Assembly (NCBI RefSeq): GCF_030816505.1
Contig: NZ_JAUSYB010000001.1
Location: 1,550,001-1,614,000, forward strand
Length of the DNA stretch: 64,000 nucleotides
Reading direction: 5' to 3'
From: Microbacterium sp. W4I20
Lineage (GTDB): Bacteria > Actinomycetota > Actinomycetes > Actinomycetales > Microbacteriaceae
Part shown: positions 49,703-58,774 of the stretch, one piece after another
Numbering within the stretch: position 1 is the stretch's first letter
Layout of the letters: each line of letters opens with the position of its first letter
Position numbers and translations under genes: made by a program
Notes under the pieces: generated by a model
Told to the model about the DNA's origin: nothing
Databases searched by the model: none
What the model saw: the letters and a program-made list of their open reading frames with translations, nothing else

Positions 49703-51388
49703 TCAGGCCGAGCCGATCTCGACGATGGCAGGAATCACCGCACCCCAGAGCGGGGGCGGCGGCATTTGGTGCCCCATGCCGGCGAGCGGCACCAGTCGCG
49801 CTCCGGCGATGTCGCGGGCCAGTGCCTCTCCGTGGCCGAACGGGAACAGCGGGTCCTCGGTGCCGTGCAGCACGAGGGTGGGCACGGCGATCTCGCCGAG
49901 GCGGGTGTCCGTGGACTCGCCACTGAGCTGCCAGTGGTTCTGCCCCGAGGCGATCGAGGGGCTGCGGTCCCACGCGCGTCCGACGATGCGTCGCATCCGC
50001 TCCTCGTCCACCGCGATCGAGCCCGCCAGCATGTGTTCGCCCGCGGTGTAGTACGCGATGACAGCGTCGCGGTCGGACCAGTCCGGTTCCCCTCCGTCGC
50101 CCATCTGCGCGGCGAGTTCGGAGCTCATCGGCGGGAGGCCGGGTGCGCCTGAGCTGCTGGCGATGAGGGTCAGCGATGCGACGCGATCGGGATGGCGCAC
50201 CGCCAGCACCTGAGCGATCCCGCCGCCCATCGAGATGCCGACCAGATGTGCCGAGTCGATGCCGAGCGCGTCGAGCACGCCGAGGGCGTCGTCGATCAGC
50301 GCTCCACCCTCGTACGACGGCCGGCCCGGCGGGAAGGTCGTGGATCGGCCCGTGTCGCGGGTGTCGTAGCGCACGACATACCGTCCGCCGTCGGCGAGGA
50401 GCTCGCAGAACTCGTCGTCCCACCAGTCCATCGACGACTCGGCGCCGCTGATCAGCAGGGTGGCCGGCGCGGCGGAATCACCGAAGGTCTGTGTGCACAG
50501 CGTGACGCCGTTCGCCGGGAGCAGCTGTTCCTCGTGCGCCTGCGAGCCGGTCGCCTCGCGGACGCCGGACTCCGCGGGCCTGCGAGCCCTCACGATCCAC
50601 GCCCGCGAGCCGAGCCAGACGCCGTCGTCGTGGGTGTGGTCCGTCAACAGCTCCCGGATGCGGCCGAGCGCGCGCTCCTGAGCCTCGGCATCCATCCGGC
50701 TCAGCATGTCCTGCACATAAGAGAATCCGAGGATCCAGTCGAGGGCCGCGCCGACGTCCTCGCCGTAGCAGACCGGCTCGTCGACGTCGGTGAACGAGAT
50801 GTCGGCGAAACCCGCGCGCTCGAGGATTCCGCTCACCGCGACGGGATCCGCGAGGGAGAACGGATCGAGGCGATCGGATGCCGCGGCCGACGGCCGCCCG
50901 ATCGTCTCGAGCGCACGGTCGATGGCGACGATCCACTCGTTGCGCTCGCGGGCCTGCCAGACGATCATCACGATCCGGCCGCCGGGACGCAGCGCGGTTC
51001 CGATGTTGGCGAACGCGGCGGCCGGATCGTCGAAGAACATCGTGCCGAATCGGCTGATCGCCACGTCGAAGTGGTCCGGGGCGAACCGATGGGTCTGCGC
51101 GTCAGCCCGCTGGAAGTCGATGTTCGCGATGTGGGCCGCGCCCGCAGCGGCGAGGGCTTCGCTGATCGATGCCGCGGAGATGTCGACGCCGAGGGCTCGA
51201 CCCATCCCGGCCGCGTTCGCGGCCTCTCGCGTCGTGAGACCCGCTCCGCAGCCGATGTCGAGGACGTGTTCGCCGAACTCGATGGCGGATGCTCGTCGCA
51301 AGACCTCGTTGTGACGTCGCAGTTCGGAGTCGAAGTCGGTCGGCGCCACATCGGTCGAGGCGGCGGTCGCACGGTCGTGAGTGGTCAT
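49703..51388 (-). CDS. Fused SAM-dependent methyltransferase and alpha/beta hydrolase
   Basis: 561 residues. N-terminal class I methyltransferase (about 1-270): SAM motif VLDIGCGAG (42-50), acidic RADAQTHRF, and DVAISRFGTMFF. C-terminal alpha/beta hydrolase (about 290-561): DTRDTGRST, nucleophile Ser386 (VGISMGGG), acid in HGTEDPLFP and His in GMGHQMP, resembling RdmC-type methylesterases. Having a methyl-adding and an ester-cleaving domain in one chain is unusual. The 51388 start lies exactly 6 bases after TAGCGT. Divergent from a LysR gene. Confidence 0.88.
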   Translation of the reverse strand: MTTHDRATAASTDVAPTDFDSELRRHNEVLRRASAIEFGEHVLDIGCGAGLTTREAANAAGMGRALGVDISAASISEALAAAGAAHIANIDFQRADAQTHRFAPDHFDVAISRFGTMFFDDPAAAFANIGTALRPGGRIVMIVWQARERNEWIVAIDRALETIGRPSAAASDRLDPFSLADPVAVSGILERAGFADISFTDVDEPVCYGEDVGAALDWILGFSYVQDMLSRMDAEAQERALGRIRELLTDHTHDDGVWLGSRAWIVRARRPAESGVREATGSQAHEEQLLPANGVTLCTQTFGDSAAPATLLISGAESSMDWWDDEFCELLADGGRYVVRYDTRDTGRSTTFPPGRPSYEGGALIDDALGVLDALGIDSAHLVGISMGGGIAQVLAVRHPDRVASLTLIASSSGAPGLPPMSSELAAQMGDGGEPDWSDRDAVIAYYTAGEHMLAGSIAVDEERMRRIVGRAWDRSPSIASGQNHWQLSGESTDTRLGEIAVPTLVLHGTEDPLFPFGHGEALARDIAGARLVPLAGMGHQMPPPPLWGAVIPAIVEIGSA

Positions 51389-51413
51389 GCTCCGACGCTA
51401 GGCCGCGCTGCTG

Positions 51414-51438
51414 ATCGCGTAAAGCGATGAAAAGCGAT
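51414..51438. promoter_or_regulatory. LysR-type operator
   Basis: ATCGC, five bases, GCGAT (51414-51428) fits the T-N11-A LysR box; GCGAT is repeated 5 bases further (51434-51438). It lies between the divergent fusion gene and LysR gene. Confidence 0.55.
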
Positions 51439-51478
51439 CGGATCGATCGTTCTGTGTGATGTCTTGCTACCCTGGCGC

Positions 51479-52366
51479 ATGCCCGAAATCGAACTTCGCC
51501 ATCTTGCGGCGCTGATCGCCGTCGCCGACGAAGGATCGTTCGGGCGAGCCGCGATCCGACTCGGATACACCCAGTCGACGGTGAGCCAGCAGATCGCGGC
51601 GCTGGAGAGGTCGGTCGGCGGACCGGTCTTCGATCGGCCGGGCGGCCCCAAGGCGGTGCGGATCACACCGCTCGGCACGGTCGTCCTCGGTCATGGCCGC
51701 GAATTGCTGGCGCGGTCCGCCTCGTTGACCGACGCGGTCGAGCGCTTCCACGCCGGCGACGGCCGGATCGACATCGGCACGTTCCAGAGCCTCTCGAACG
51801 TCGTCCTGCCGGCGGTGGTGCGGCGGCTGCGGGCGGAGTTCCCCGACAGCGACATCCGGCTGTCGGAGGAGGAGCCGGAGAATCCGCAGATCGGCGGTCT
51901 CGACCTGCTCTTCTACGACGGTCCCGTCGAGGGCGACGTCGAGCGGGTGAAGCTCTTCGACGATCCCTACCGTCTGGTGGCGGCGGCCGGTGCCTTCCCC
52001 GCGGGGCCGATCTCGCTGCCGCAGCTCGACGGCCAGCCGATGGTGGCCTGGCCGCTCACCTGCGACCAGCCGGGGATGGAACAGGCGCTGGCCCGCGGCG
52101 GCGCCCGCCCGCGCGTGGTGTTCCGCAGCGCCGTGAACGACACCCTGCTGTCGATGGTGCGGGCAGGCCTCGGGGCAGCGGTCCTCCCCTGGCTCGCCAT
52201 CAGCGCGGCCAGCGTCCCGGCCGACGACCGCCTCACCGTGCACGAGCTGCGACCGGCGGTGCCGCCCCGGGAGATCCACCTGCACTGGCCGGCACGGAGA
52301 TCCCACTCCCCGCTCGCCCGACGGGCGATCGAGATCTCGATCGAGGTGGCCGCGGAGGTCGCCTGA
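51479..52366 (+). CDS. LysR-family transcriptional regulator
   Basis: 295 residues from ATG 51479, 5 bases after TACCCT. Helix-turn-helix IELRHLAALIAVADEGSFGRAAIRLG and TQSTVSQQIAALERSVGG; effector domain ends with LGAAVLPWLAISAASVPAD. Likely regulates the divergent methyltransferase/hydrolase gene. Confidence 0.9.
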   Translation: MPEIELRHLAALIAVADEGSFGRAAIRLGYTQSTVSQQIAALERSVGGPVFDRPGGPKAVRITPLGTVVLGHGRELLARSASLTDAVERFHAGDGRIDIGTFQSLSNVVLPAVVRRLRAEFPDSDIRLSEEEPENPQIGGLDLLFYDGPVEGDVERVKLFDDPYRLVAAAGAFPAGPISLPQLDGQPMVAWPLTCDQPGMEQALARGGARPRVVFRSAVNDTLLSMVRAGLGAAVLPWLAISAASVPADDRLTVHELRPAVPPREIHLHWPARRSHSPLARRAIEISIEVAAEVA

Positions 52367-52387
52367 GTCGATCGAGATCGGCACCGA

Positions 52388-53953
52388 TCAGAGCCGCCCC
52401 GCCGCCTCCCGAGCCCCGCGCACCGCAATCGCCACGCTCGTCAGCGTCGGATTCATCGTGTTGGCCGTCGGGATCAGCGCGTTGCCCCCCACGACGAGGT
52501 TGTCGAAGCCCCAGACGCGCGAGTACGGATCGGCGACGCTGGTGCCGTCGTCTGCGACCCCCGCGCGCATCGTTCCCATGTAGTGCAGGCTCGATCCGTT
52601 CGGCAGTAGGCGGGGCTCGGCGATGAACGTGCCGAGCGCGGCACCGGCACGACGCAGGTGCGTGGTGGCATCCGCGATCTCCGCCTCTTCGACTTCGGTC
52701 AGCGCGTACTCGATCGTCATGTTCGGCAGACCGCGGTAGTCGAGCTCGTCGTCGTCGAAGCGCACCCCGTCTTCGGCTCGAGGGTGCTTGCGCACGCCGT
52801 AGCCCATGTTCACGTATCCCCAGCGGTTGCCCGCGTGCGGATGCGCGGGATCGAGCGGGAACGGCGGGTTCTCGGCGTACATGACCTGCAGCGAGAAGGG
52901 ATGATCGGGCTCGGAGAAGGGGATGCGGTTGACCGCGGCGACCGGATCGGCCGGGTTCATGGCGCGACGGGCGAGTTCACCCTGCAGCTCCTCGTCGGTG
53001 ACCAGCTCCGCCATGCGGTCGCTGTCGAGCGAGACCGTCGAGATCACCACGTGATGCTCGGTGAGGTAGCGCCCGAGGGCGGCAGGGCGGATGCCGGAAG
53101 CCCAGAGCAGCTGCGGCGAGCGGAAGGCGTCCGCCGCCACCACGACGAGATCGGCCGGCACGAACGACGTCTCCTTGGTACGCAGGTCTTCGACCGTGAC
53201 GCCGGTCGCCCGGCCGTCCTCGTGCTCGACCCGACGCACCAGTGTGAGATCGCGCAGCTCGAATCGCGCGCTCTCCGGGCTGCCCTCGTCGATGAGGGGT
53301 CCGAGCACCATGTCGGCGCCCGCCCAGACCATGGTGCCGTCGGGCTGCGGGTCACCCGCGATCGGGAGGGTGCTGACGCCGTAGCCCTCAGGGAGCTCTG
53401 CGGCGAACTCGCCCTCGAGCATCGTGCGGATCGCGCCGCCGATCGGGGAGTCTGCGAAGGCCGCGCCCTGGTGGTGAAGCAGTCCTTCCGCCGTGCTGAT
53501 CAGCTCCTCCCACTCCTCGTCGTCGATGAACGGCAGCTTCTCGCTGAACGCCGGCCGCGGGATCGCGCAGGTCCAGTGCGACCCCTGACCGCCGACGTTG
53601 GTCGCTGCGGCCGCGGCGGGGAATGTCGGTGCGTGCGCCGAGCCCTCTCCCCCGAAGTCGAGCAGGTGCGTGCCCTGGCGCGCCGTGAACATCCCCTCGA
53701 CGACCACCCCCGCCGGGATGCCGAGGGATTCGCGGAACGCGCCGGCCTGCGGCCCCTGCGCCATCTCCCGCGCGCGGGCCTTCTGGTCGGGGTCGGCGAT
53801 GTTGCGCACGCTGGCGCCGGGCCGCTCGGTGATCTGCGGGCCCGCCTCGAACATCGTCACCCGAGCAGTCGGGTGGCTCTCGAGGATCACGCGCGCATAG
53901 GCGGAGCCGATGGGTCCGCTGCCGACGATGACGACGGTGGGGTTCTCAGTCAT
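52388..53953 (-). CDS. GMC-family FAD-dependent oxidoreductase
   Basis: 521 residues. FAD motif VVIVGSGPIGSAYARVI, VGGQGSHWTCAIPRP, ASGIRPAALGRYLTEHHV and C-terminal HYMGTMRAG, GNALIPTANTMNPTLTSVAIA with the catalytic His/Asn pair region. GMC enzymes oxidise alcohols, sugars or aromatic alcohols. It lies 33 bases after the DHA2 transporter gene on the same transcript. Confidence 0.9.
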   Translation of the reverse strand: MTENPTVVIVGSGPIGSAYARVILESHPTARVTMFEAGPQITERPGASVRNIADPDQKARAREMAQGPQAGAFRESLGIPAGVVVEGMFTARQGTHLLDFGGEGSAHAPTFPAAAAATNVGGQGSHWTCAIPRPAFSEKLPFIDDEEWEELISTAEGLLHHQGAAFADSPIGGAIRTMLEGEFAAELPEGYGVSTLPIAGDPQPDGTMVWAGADMVLGPLIDEGSPESARFELRDLTLVRRVEHEDGRATGVTVEDLRTKETSFVPADLVVVAADAFRSPQLLWASGIRPAALGRYLTEHHVVISTVSLDSDRMAELVTDEELQGELARRAMNPADPVAAVNRIPFSEPDHPFSLQVMYAENPPFPLDPAHPHAGNRWGYVNMGYGVRKHPRAEDGVRFDDDELDYRGLPNMTIEYALTEVEEAEIADATTHLRRAGAALGTFIAEPRLLPNGSSLHYMGTMRAGVADDGTSVADPYSRVWGFDNLVVGGNALIPTANTMNPTLTSVAIAVRGAREAAGRL

Positions 53954-53986
53954 GTTCTTCTCGCTTCTGGACGGATGCGGACGGGT

Positions 53987-55492
53987 TCAGGCGGTGACGG
54001 ACGCGGTCGGGTCGGACTCGGTGGCAGGGACGGCGTCGTGCTCATCGGACAGCCGGCCTGCCGGCATGAGCAGCGCCACCACGAAGCCGACGGCGTAGGC
54101 GATCGCGAGCGCCGCGAACACCGGAGCGAAGACGTCGCGGTAGATGCCGGCGACCTCGGCCTGAACGGCGGCGTCGGATGCCTGCACGAGCTGCGGCGTC
54201 AGGGCGGTCGCGTCGAGCCCCGCGGGCAGGAGCGCCGCGACACCGAAGCCGACGACGCCGCCGATCACGGCGGTCGTGACGGTCGCCCCGACCTGGCGCA
54301 CGATGTTGACCGTCGCCGTGATCGTGCCGGTGGCGCTCCGCGGCACAGCGCTCTGCACCACCGCGACGATGAGACTCATGAAGGAGCCGGTGCCGATGCC
54401 GACCACGAACATGACGCTCATCGGCACCCACAGCGGCAGGCCCACGGGCAGGAACGCCATGACGGCCAGGCCGATCGCGCCGAGTGCCGTGCCGACGATC
54501 GGATAGATCCGATAGCCTCCGGTGCGGCTCGCGAGGAATCCGGTGGAGAGGTTGGCGAGCAGCATCCCGAAGACCGTCGCGATCGGCACGAGTCCCGACA
54601 CGGTCGCCGTCGTCTGGTACGCCATCTGCACGTAGGTCGGCAGATAGGCGGTGATCGAGAAGAGCCCGACGCCGATGATCGCCGACAGCGCGGTGCCGAC
54701 GGCGATCGTGCGGTTCGCGAAGAACCGCAGCGGCACGATCGGCTCCTCGGCCCGCATCTCGGCGAGCAGGAACGCGGCGAACGAGACGATCGAAGCGGCC
54801 AACGCGACGACGGTGGCGGCGCGCAGGGCCGGATCCGACATCCAGGAGACCGCGAGGACCAGGGCGACGAGCGCGGCGGTGAACGTCATCGCTCCCGCGA
54901 CGTCGAAGCGGCGCAGCACTCCGGGTGCGATGTGGGGCACGGCGACGATGGCGAGCGCGAGCGCAGCCACGCCGATCGGGATGTTCACCCAGAACACCCA
55001 CTGCCAGCCCCAGAAGTCGGTGATCAGCCCGCCGAGCACCGGACCGATCAGGATCGCGATCGGGAAGGCCGCACCGATCACGGCCATGTACTTCGGGCGC
55101 TCCCTCGGGGAGGTGACCTGCGCGATGATCGTCTGCGACATCAGCTGCAGACCGGCAGAGCTCATCCCCTGGAGGACGCGGGCGACGATGAGCCACGGCA
55201 TGGTCTGCGCGAAACCGCAGGCCAGGGACGCGGCGAGGAAGACGACGAGCGAGGTGAGGAACACCGCGCGCGGACCGACCACGTCGCCGAGCTTGCCGAG
55301 CACGGGGAGCAGCACTGTGCTCGCCAGCGTGTAGCCGACGACGACCCACCCCATGTGCTCGAGGGCCCCGAGCTCGCCGGCGATCGTGGCGAGCGACGTG
55401 GAGACGATCGTGTGGTCGAGGGCGCCGAGGAACGACACCGTGAGCAGGGAAACGACGAGAAGACGCAGACGCAGCGTCGAGAGTGGAGGCAT
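53987..55492 (-). CDS. MFS transporter, DHA2 (EmrB/QacA) drug exporter type
   Basis: 501 residues from ATG 55492. A longer frame back to a TTG at 55621 is rejected because that TTG is part of a -35 hexamer. About 14 membrane helices; motif A-like GKLGDVVGPRAVFL, motif C-like GPVLGGLITDFWGWQWVFWVNIPIGV, and first-helix LDHTIVSTSLATIAGELG. Proton-driven export (or uptake) of aromatic or amphipathic compounds, fitting the catabolic island. Confidence 0.9.
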   Translation of the reverse strand: MPPLSTLRLRLLVVSLLTVSFLGALDHTIVSTSLATIAGELGALEHMGWVVVGYTLASTVLLPVLGKLGDVVGPRAVFLTSLVVFLAASLACGFAQTMPWLIVARVLQGMSSAGLQLMSQTIIAQVTSPRERPKYMAVIGAAFPIAILIGPVLGGLITDFWGWQWVFWVNIPIGVAALALAIVAVPHIAPGVLRRFDVAGAMTFTAALVALVLAVSWMSDPALRAATVVALAASIVSFAAFLLAEMRAEEPIVPLRFFANRTIAVGTALSAIIGVGLFSITAYLPTYVQMAYQTTATVSGLVPIATVFGMLLANLSTGFLASRTGGYRIYPIVGTALGAIGLAVMAFLPVGLPLWVPMSVMFVVGIGTGSFMSLIVAVVQSAVPRSATGTITATVNIVRQVGATVTTAVIGGVVGFGVAALLPAGLDATALTPQLVQASDAAVQAEVAGIYRDVFAPVFAALAIAYAVGFVVALLMPAGRLSDEHDAVPATESDPTASVTA

Positions 55493-55564
55493 GACCGATG
55501 GCCCGATCGATCGGGCAGTCGACGCGACTTCGTGTGCCCCGCTCGCAACGTCACGAACGGGAAC

Positions 55565-55621
55565 GGGTCCTGAGGACCCCGGCGCCACGTCGATTCTACT
55601 CACACTTTGGTCGCTTTTCAA
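55565..55621 (-). promoter_or_regulatory. Promoter and operator of the MFS-GMC operon
   Basis: On the minus strand TTGAAA (55621-55616), 17 bases, TAGAAT (55598-55593), followed by GGGTCC-TGA-GGACCC (read on plus, 55565-55579), a perfect inverted repeat at the transcription start. Ideal sigma-70 spacing plus a likely repressor site. Confidence 0.75.
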
Positions 55622-56599
55622 CTAAAGGGAGCGATGGCGCGCCCGCGAGCGGGTACGAGCACGCGGGAGCGCCGGCGCCGCGACGGCGGATCCGACCTCA
55701 CCGACGAGCTCGCCCACCCCCTCGACGACCATGCGCACGACGTCTCCTTCGACCAGCGGAGGGGGTGTGAGGCTGCCGTTGCGTCCCCACAGCTCGCCGA
55801 GGCATCCGCCGTTGCCCACCGTGCCGCTGCCGAGCACGTCGCCCGGCACCACGCGCGAATTGCGCGAGGCGTACGCCACGAACTCCGGAAAAGGCCAGCC
55901 CGCGTTCGAGACCAGATCCTCGCCGATGAGCTCGTCGTTCACGAAGACCTCGGCGCGGATCGCGAGGAAGCCCTCCTCATCGAGATAGGGCTCGAGCTCG
56001 TCAGCCGTGACGATCCACGGGCCCAGGCTCATGCCGAAGTCCTTGCCCTTCGCGGGGCCGAGACGCACCTTCATCTCTCGGGCCTGCAGGTCGCGCGCCG
56101 ACCAGTCGTTCATGATCGTGTAGCCGAAGATGACGGATGCCGCCGCTTCCGGGTCGAGGTTCGCCTCGCCGACTCCGGGGGCTCCGCCGATCACGACGGC
56201 CAGCTCCAGCTCGAAGTCCAGGCGCTCGGTCACCGGCGGATGCAGCACGTCGGCCGGCCCGAGGATCGTGTGCGGGTTGCCGAAGTAGAACGTCGGCGCG
56301 TCGTACCACTCCGCTGCCACATCGCTCTTGCCCTCGACGCCGGCGCTGACGCCCTCGACGTGCTCTTCGAAGGCGACGAAGTCGCGGACGGATGCCGGCA
56401 CCAGGGGCGCGAGCAGAGTCACGTCGGCGAGCGCCGGCCCCTCGGATCCGCGCACCTCGGAGTACAGCTCCCGTGCGGCATCCAGGCCTCCGGCGAGCAC
56501 ATCGGCGACGCCCAGCCCGCGGGGGAAGGCGAGCACCCGGTCACCCTCCACGAACCCCTCGCCCACCTCACCGCCCGCGAGCCAGCGGGCGATCTTCAT
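55622..56599 (-). CDS. Fumarylacetoacetate hydrolase family protein (copy 1)
   Basis: 325 residues. VRDFVAFEEHVEGV, PTFYFGNPHTILGP, LDFELELAVVIGGAPGVG (metal-binding glutamates), IFGYTIMNDWSARDLQ and KGKDFGMSLGPWIVT. These are the FAH motifs that hold Mg/Ca and cleave C-C bonds of beta-diketo acids. Start overlaps the amidohydrolase stop (ATGA). Confidence 0.92.
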   Translation of the reverse strand: MKIARWLAGGEVGEGFVEGDRVLAFPRGLGVADVLAGGLDAARELYSEVRGSEGPALADVTLLAPLVPASVRDFVAFEEHVEGVSAGVEGKSDVAAEWYDAPTFYFGNPHTILGPADVLHPPVTERLDFELELAVVIGGAPGVGEANLDPEAAASVIFGYTIMNDWSARDLQAREMKVRLGPAKGKDFGMSLGPWIVTADELEPYLDEEGFLAIRAEVFVNDELIGEDLVSNAGWPFPEFVAYASRNSRVVPGDVLGSGTVGNGGCLGELWGRNGSLTPPPLVEGDVVRMVVEGVGELVGEVGSAVAAPALPRARTRSRARHRSL

Positions 56600-57600
56600 G
56601 CCCGCACCCGGCGTCCGAGCAGCGCCTCGGCGTTGCCCGCGAGGATCCCTTCGGCGACGCCGGCATCCAGGCCCGCCTCCTGGACGAACTCGACCGGGCT
56701 GTCCAGGCCCATGTCGAACGGGTAGTCGCTACCGAGCAGCACCCGCGACTCCCCCGCGACCTCGACGAGGCGCCGCAGTGACTCCGGATCGTGCACGACC
56801 GTGTCGAACCAGATCTTCGGCAGGTAGGTCGACGGCGCGTGGGCGCAGCGCTGCGCCTCCGGGCGCACCCGCCAGGCACGATCCGAGCGACCGATCGCGA
56901 ACGGCAGGTAACCCCCGCCGTGGGCCGCGACGATCGTCAGCCCGGGATGCCGGTCGAGCACGCCCGCGAAGATGAGGTGCGAGAGCGCCACCGCGTTCTC
57001 GACCGGCTGCCCCACCGTGTTCGACAGGTAGAAGCGGTCGAGCCGCTCATCGAGTGAGCATCCGAACGGGTGCAGGAAGACCACGGCGCCGAGTTCGGCC
57101 GCCCGCGCCCAGAACGGCTCGAGCCGTTCGTCGGAGAGCTCCACGTCGCCCGCGAAGGACGAGATCTCGACGCCCGCGAGCCCGCGCCCGAGAACGGCGT
57201 CGTCGAGGCATTCCACGATGCGCTCCGGATGCTGCAGCGGGACCAGCCCGAGTCCGATCAGCCGCTCCGGCGCCTCGGCGACGTGCTCGGCGACCAGGCG
57301 GTTCGCCTCGTTCGCGGCCCAGACCGCCAGGCCCTCGGGCGCCCACGGGTAGAAGTGGTTCGGTGAAGCGCTGACCCACTGCACATCGACGCCCTGCGCG
57401 TCCATGTCGGCCAGGCGCACCGGCACCGAGGTGAGCTTCGGGATGCGCGCTCCCACCATGGGACCCGAGACCTTCAGGCTCTCCGCACCGTTCCGGGTGA
57501 GCTCGAGCGCTGCGGCTTCGCGGACGAGCTCGGGAGCGCGGCGCTCGACCTCCGCCTGCAGCGACGGCAGCAGGACGTGCGCGTGCACGTCGGTGGTCAT
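56596..57600 (-). CDS. Amidohydrolase family protein, ACMSD-like decarboxylase
   Basis: 334 residues. Metal ligands HAH (6-8), FLHPFG, VAAHGGGYLPFAIGR and GSDYPFDMG match the amidohydrolase-2 (aminocarboxymuconate-semialdehyde decarboxylase) group, which decarboxylates or hydrolyses ring-cleavage products. Overlaps both neighbours by 4 bases, so it is part of the same coupled mRNA. Confidence 0.9.
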   Translation of the reverse strand: MTTDVHAHVLLPSLQAEVERRAPELVREAAALELTRNGAESLKVSGPMVGARIPKLTSVPVRLADMDAQGVDVQWVSASPNHFYPWAPEGLAVWAANEANRLVAEHVAEAPERLIGLGLVPLQHPERIVECLDDAVLGRGLAGVEISSFAGDVELSDERLEPFWARAAELGAVVFLHPFGCSLDERLDRFYLSNTVGQPVENAVALSHLIFAGVLDRHPGLTIVAAHGGGYLPFAIGRSDRAWRVRPEAQRCAHAPSTYLPKIWFDTVVHDPESLRRLVEVAGESRVLLGSDYPFDMGLDSPVEFVQEAGLDAGVAEGILAGNAEALLGRRVRA

Positions 57601-58733
57601 ACCGGGGCCGCCATCTGCTGGGCGATGCCGAAGATGAGTCCGCCGGCGTCCGCGTCACGGTTGTGCTCGAGCTGCCAGCGGCCGAGCTGCACCGAGGCGT
57701 CGACGACCGCCTGCGCACGCGGGAGGCGGCGCGCGTGGAACTCGTCGAACAGCGCATCGTCGACGGCATCCCGACCGGTCAGGAGCTCGGTGAGCACGAA
57801 GGCGTCCTCGAGTCCCTGCGCCGCGCCCTGGGCGATGGTCGGAGGGCAGGAGTGCGCAGCATCCCCGATCACGATCACGCGACCGCGGTTCCAGGGAGCC
57901 GGGACGACGTGCTGCGTGAACCAGGTGTAGTTGGCTGCGGCTCCGGCTTCGAGGTCGGCACGGATCGAGTTCCAGGGCCCGTCATAGGCGCGCGATGCCT
58001 CGAGCATGATCTGCGTCGCCTCCTCGCCGGTGACGCCGAAGCGGTCCTGCGCATCCTCCACGAGGAACGCGTACATGCTGTCCTCGCCGGTGGGCGTGTA
58101 GCCCGCGATGTACATGGGGCCGCCATAGTAGAGCTCGGAACGGTCGACGTCGGCCGGACGCGACACGAAGGCCCGCCAGATGCCCATGCCGGTCGGCTCG
58201 GGCTTCGTCTCGATGCCGACGAGCTCGCGCACGGCCGAGTGCAGGCCGTCGGCGCCGATCAGCAGGTCGTACTCGCCGGCGGACTCGTCGTTGACGAACA
58301 CCTCGACCGAGTCGGAGCTGCGCGCGTCCAGACCGGTCACCTTCGTGCCGAAGCGCACCCGGGCGCCGGCGGCGTTCGCGTGCTCGAGCAGGATGCGCGT
58401 GAGTTCTGCCCGCGGCATCCCCATCGCGGCCGGATAGTCCGGTCCACCCGTCTTCACGTCAGGCAGCGCGGCGACCACGGGAGCGCCGGGGCCGGGAGCG
58501 CGGAGGTTGAGCCCCTCGAACGGGAAGCCCGCGGCGCGGATGTCGTCCCACGCGCCGAGCGCGTCGAACACGCGGAGCGCGTTGCCCTGCAGCGAGATGC
58601 CGGAGCCAAGCGTCGACGGCGCGTCCTTCGCCTCGAAGACATCGACCTCGACGCCGGCCTTGGCGAGCTGGATCGCGGCGGCGAGTCCGGCGACACCGGT
58701 GCCGGCGATCGCGACCTTTCGTACTGCGGTCAT
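57597..58733 (-). CDS. FAD-dependent aromatic monooxygenase (salicylate hydroxylase-like)
   Basis: 378 residues. Dinucleotide motif VAIAGTGVAGLAAAIQLAKAG, DG motif LLIGADGLHSAVRE and GD motif VIVIGDAAHSCPPTIAQGAAQGLEDA, all diagnostic of group A flavoprotein monooxygenases that hydroxylate aromatic rings with NAD(P)H and oxygen. GGGAGG upstream of the ATG. Probably prepares the ring for the extradiol dioxygenase. Confidence 0.92.
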   Translation of the reverse strand: MTAVRKVAIAGTGVAGLAAAIQLAKAGVEVDVFEAKDAPSTLGSGISLQGNALRVFDALGAWDDIRAAGFPFEGLNLRAPGPGAPVVAALPDVKTGGPDYPAAMGMPRAELTRILLEHANAAGARVRFGTKVTGLDARSSDSVEVFVNDESAGEYDLLIGADGLHSAVRELVGIETKPEPTGMGIWRAFVSRPADVDRSELYYGGPMYIAGYTPTGEDSMYAFLVEDAQDRFGVTGEEATQIMLEASRAYDGPWNSIRADLEAGAAANYTWFTQHVVPAPWNRGRVIVIGDAAHSCPPTIAQGAAQGLEDAFVLTELLTGRDAVDDALFDEFHARRLPRAQAVVDASVQLGRWQLEHNRDADAGGLIFGIAQQMAAPV

Positions 58734-58774
58734 GTGCAGAACCTCCCTGTTCTGAGTGAGCGATGTGTTGCGGT

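Noticed and set aside
49685..49713. Weak inverted repeat CTCGGC/GCCGAG between convergent genes
   Set aside because: Only 6 bp with a 16-base loop and overlapping the fusion gene's stop region; too weak to list as a terminator.
52658..55573. A 971-codon open frame on the plus strand
   Set aside because: It lies antisense to the GMC oxidoreductase and DHA2 exporter genes, both with convincing motifs. Its translation is a Gly/Arg/His/Asp-rich string without any domain, the usual high-GC shadow.
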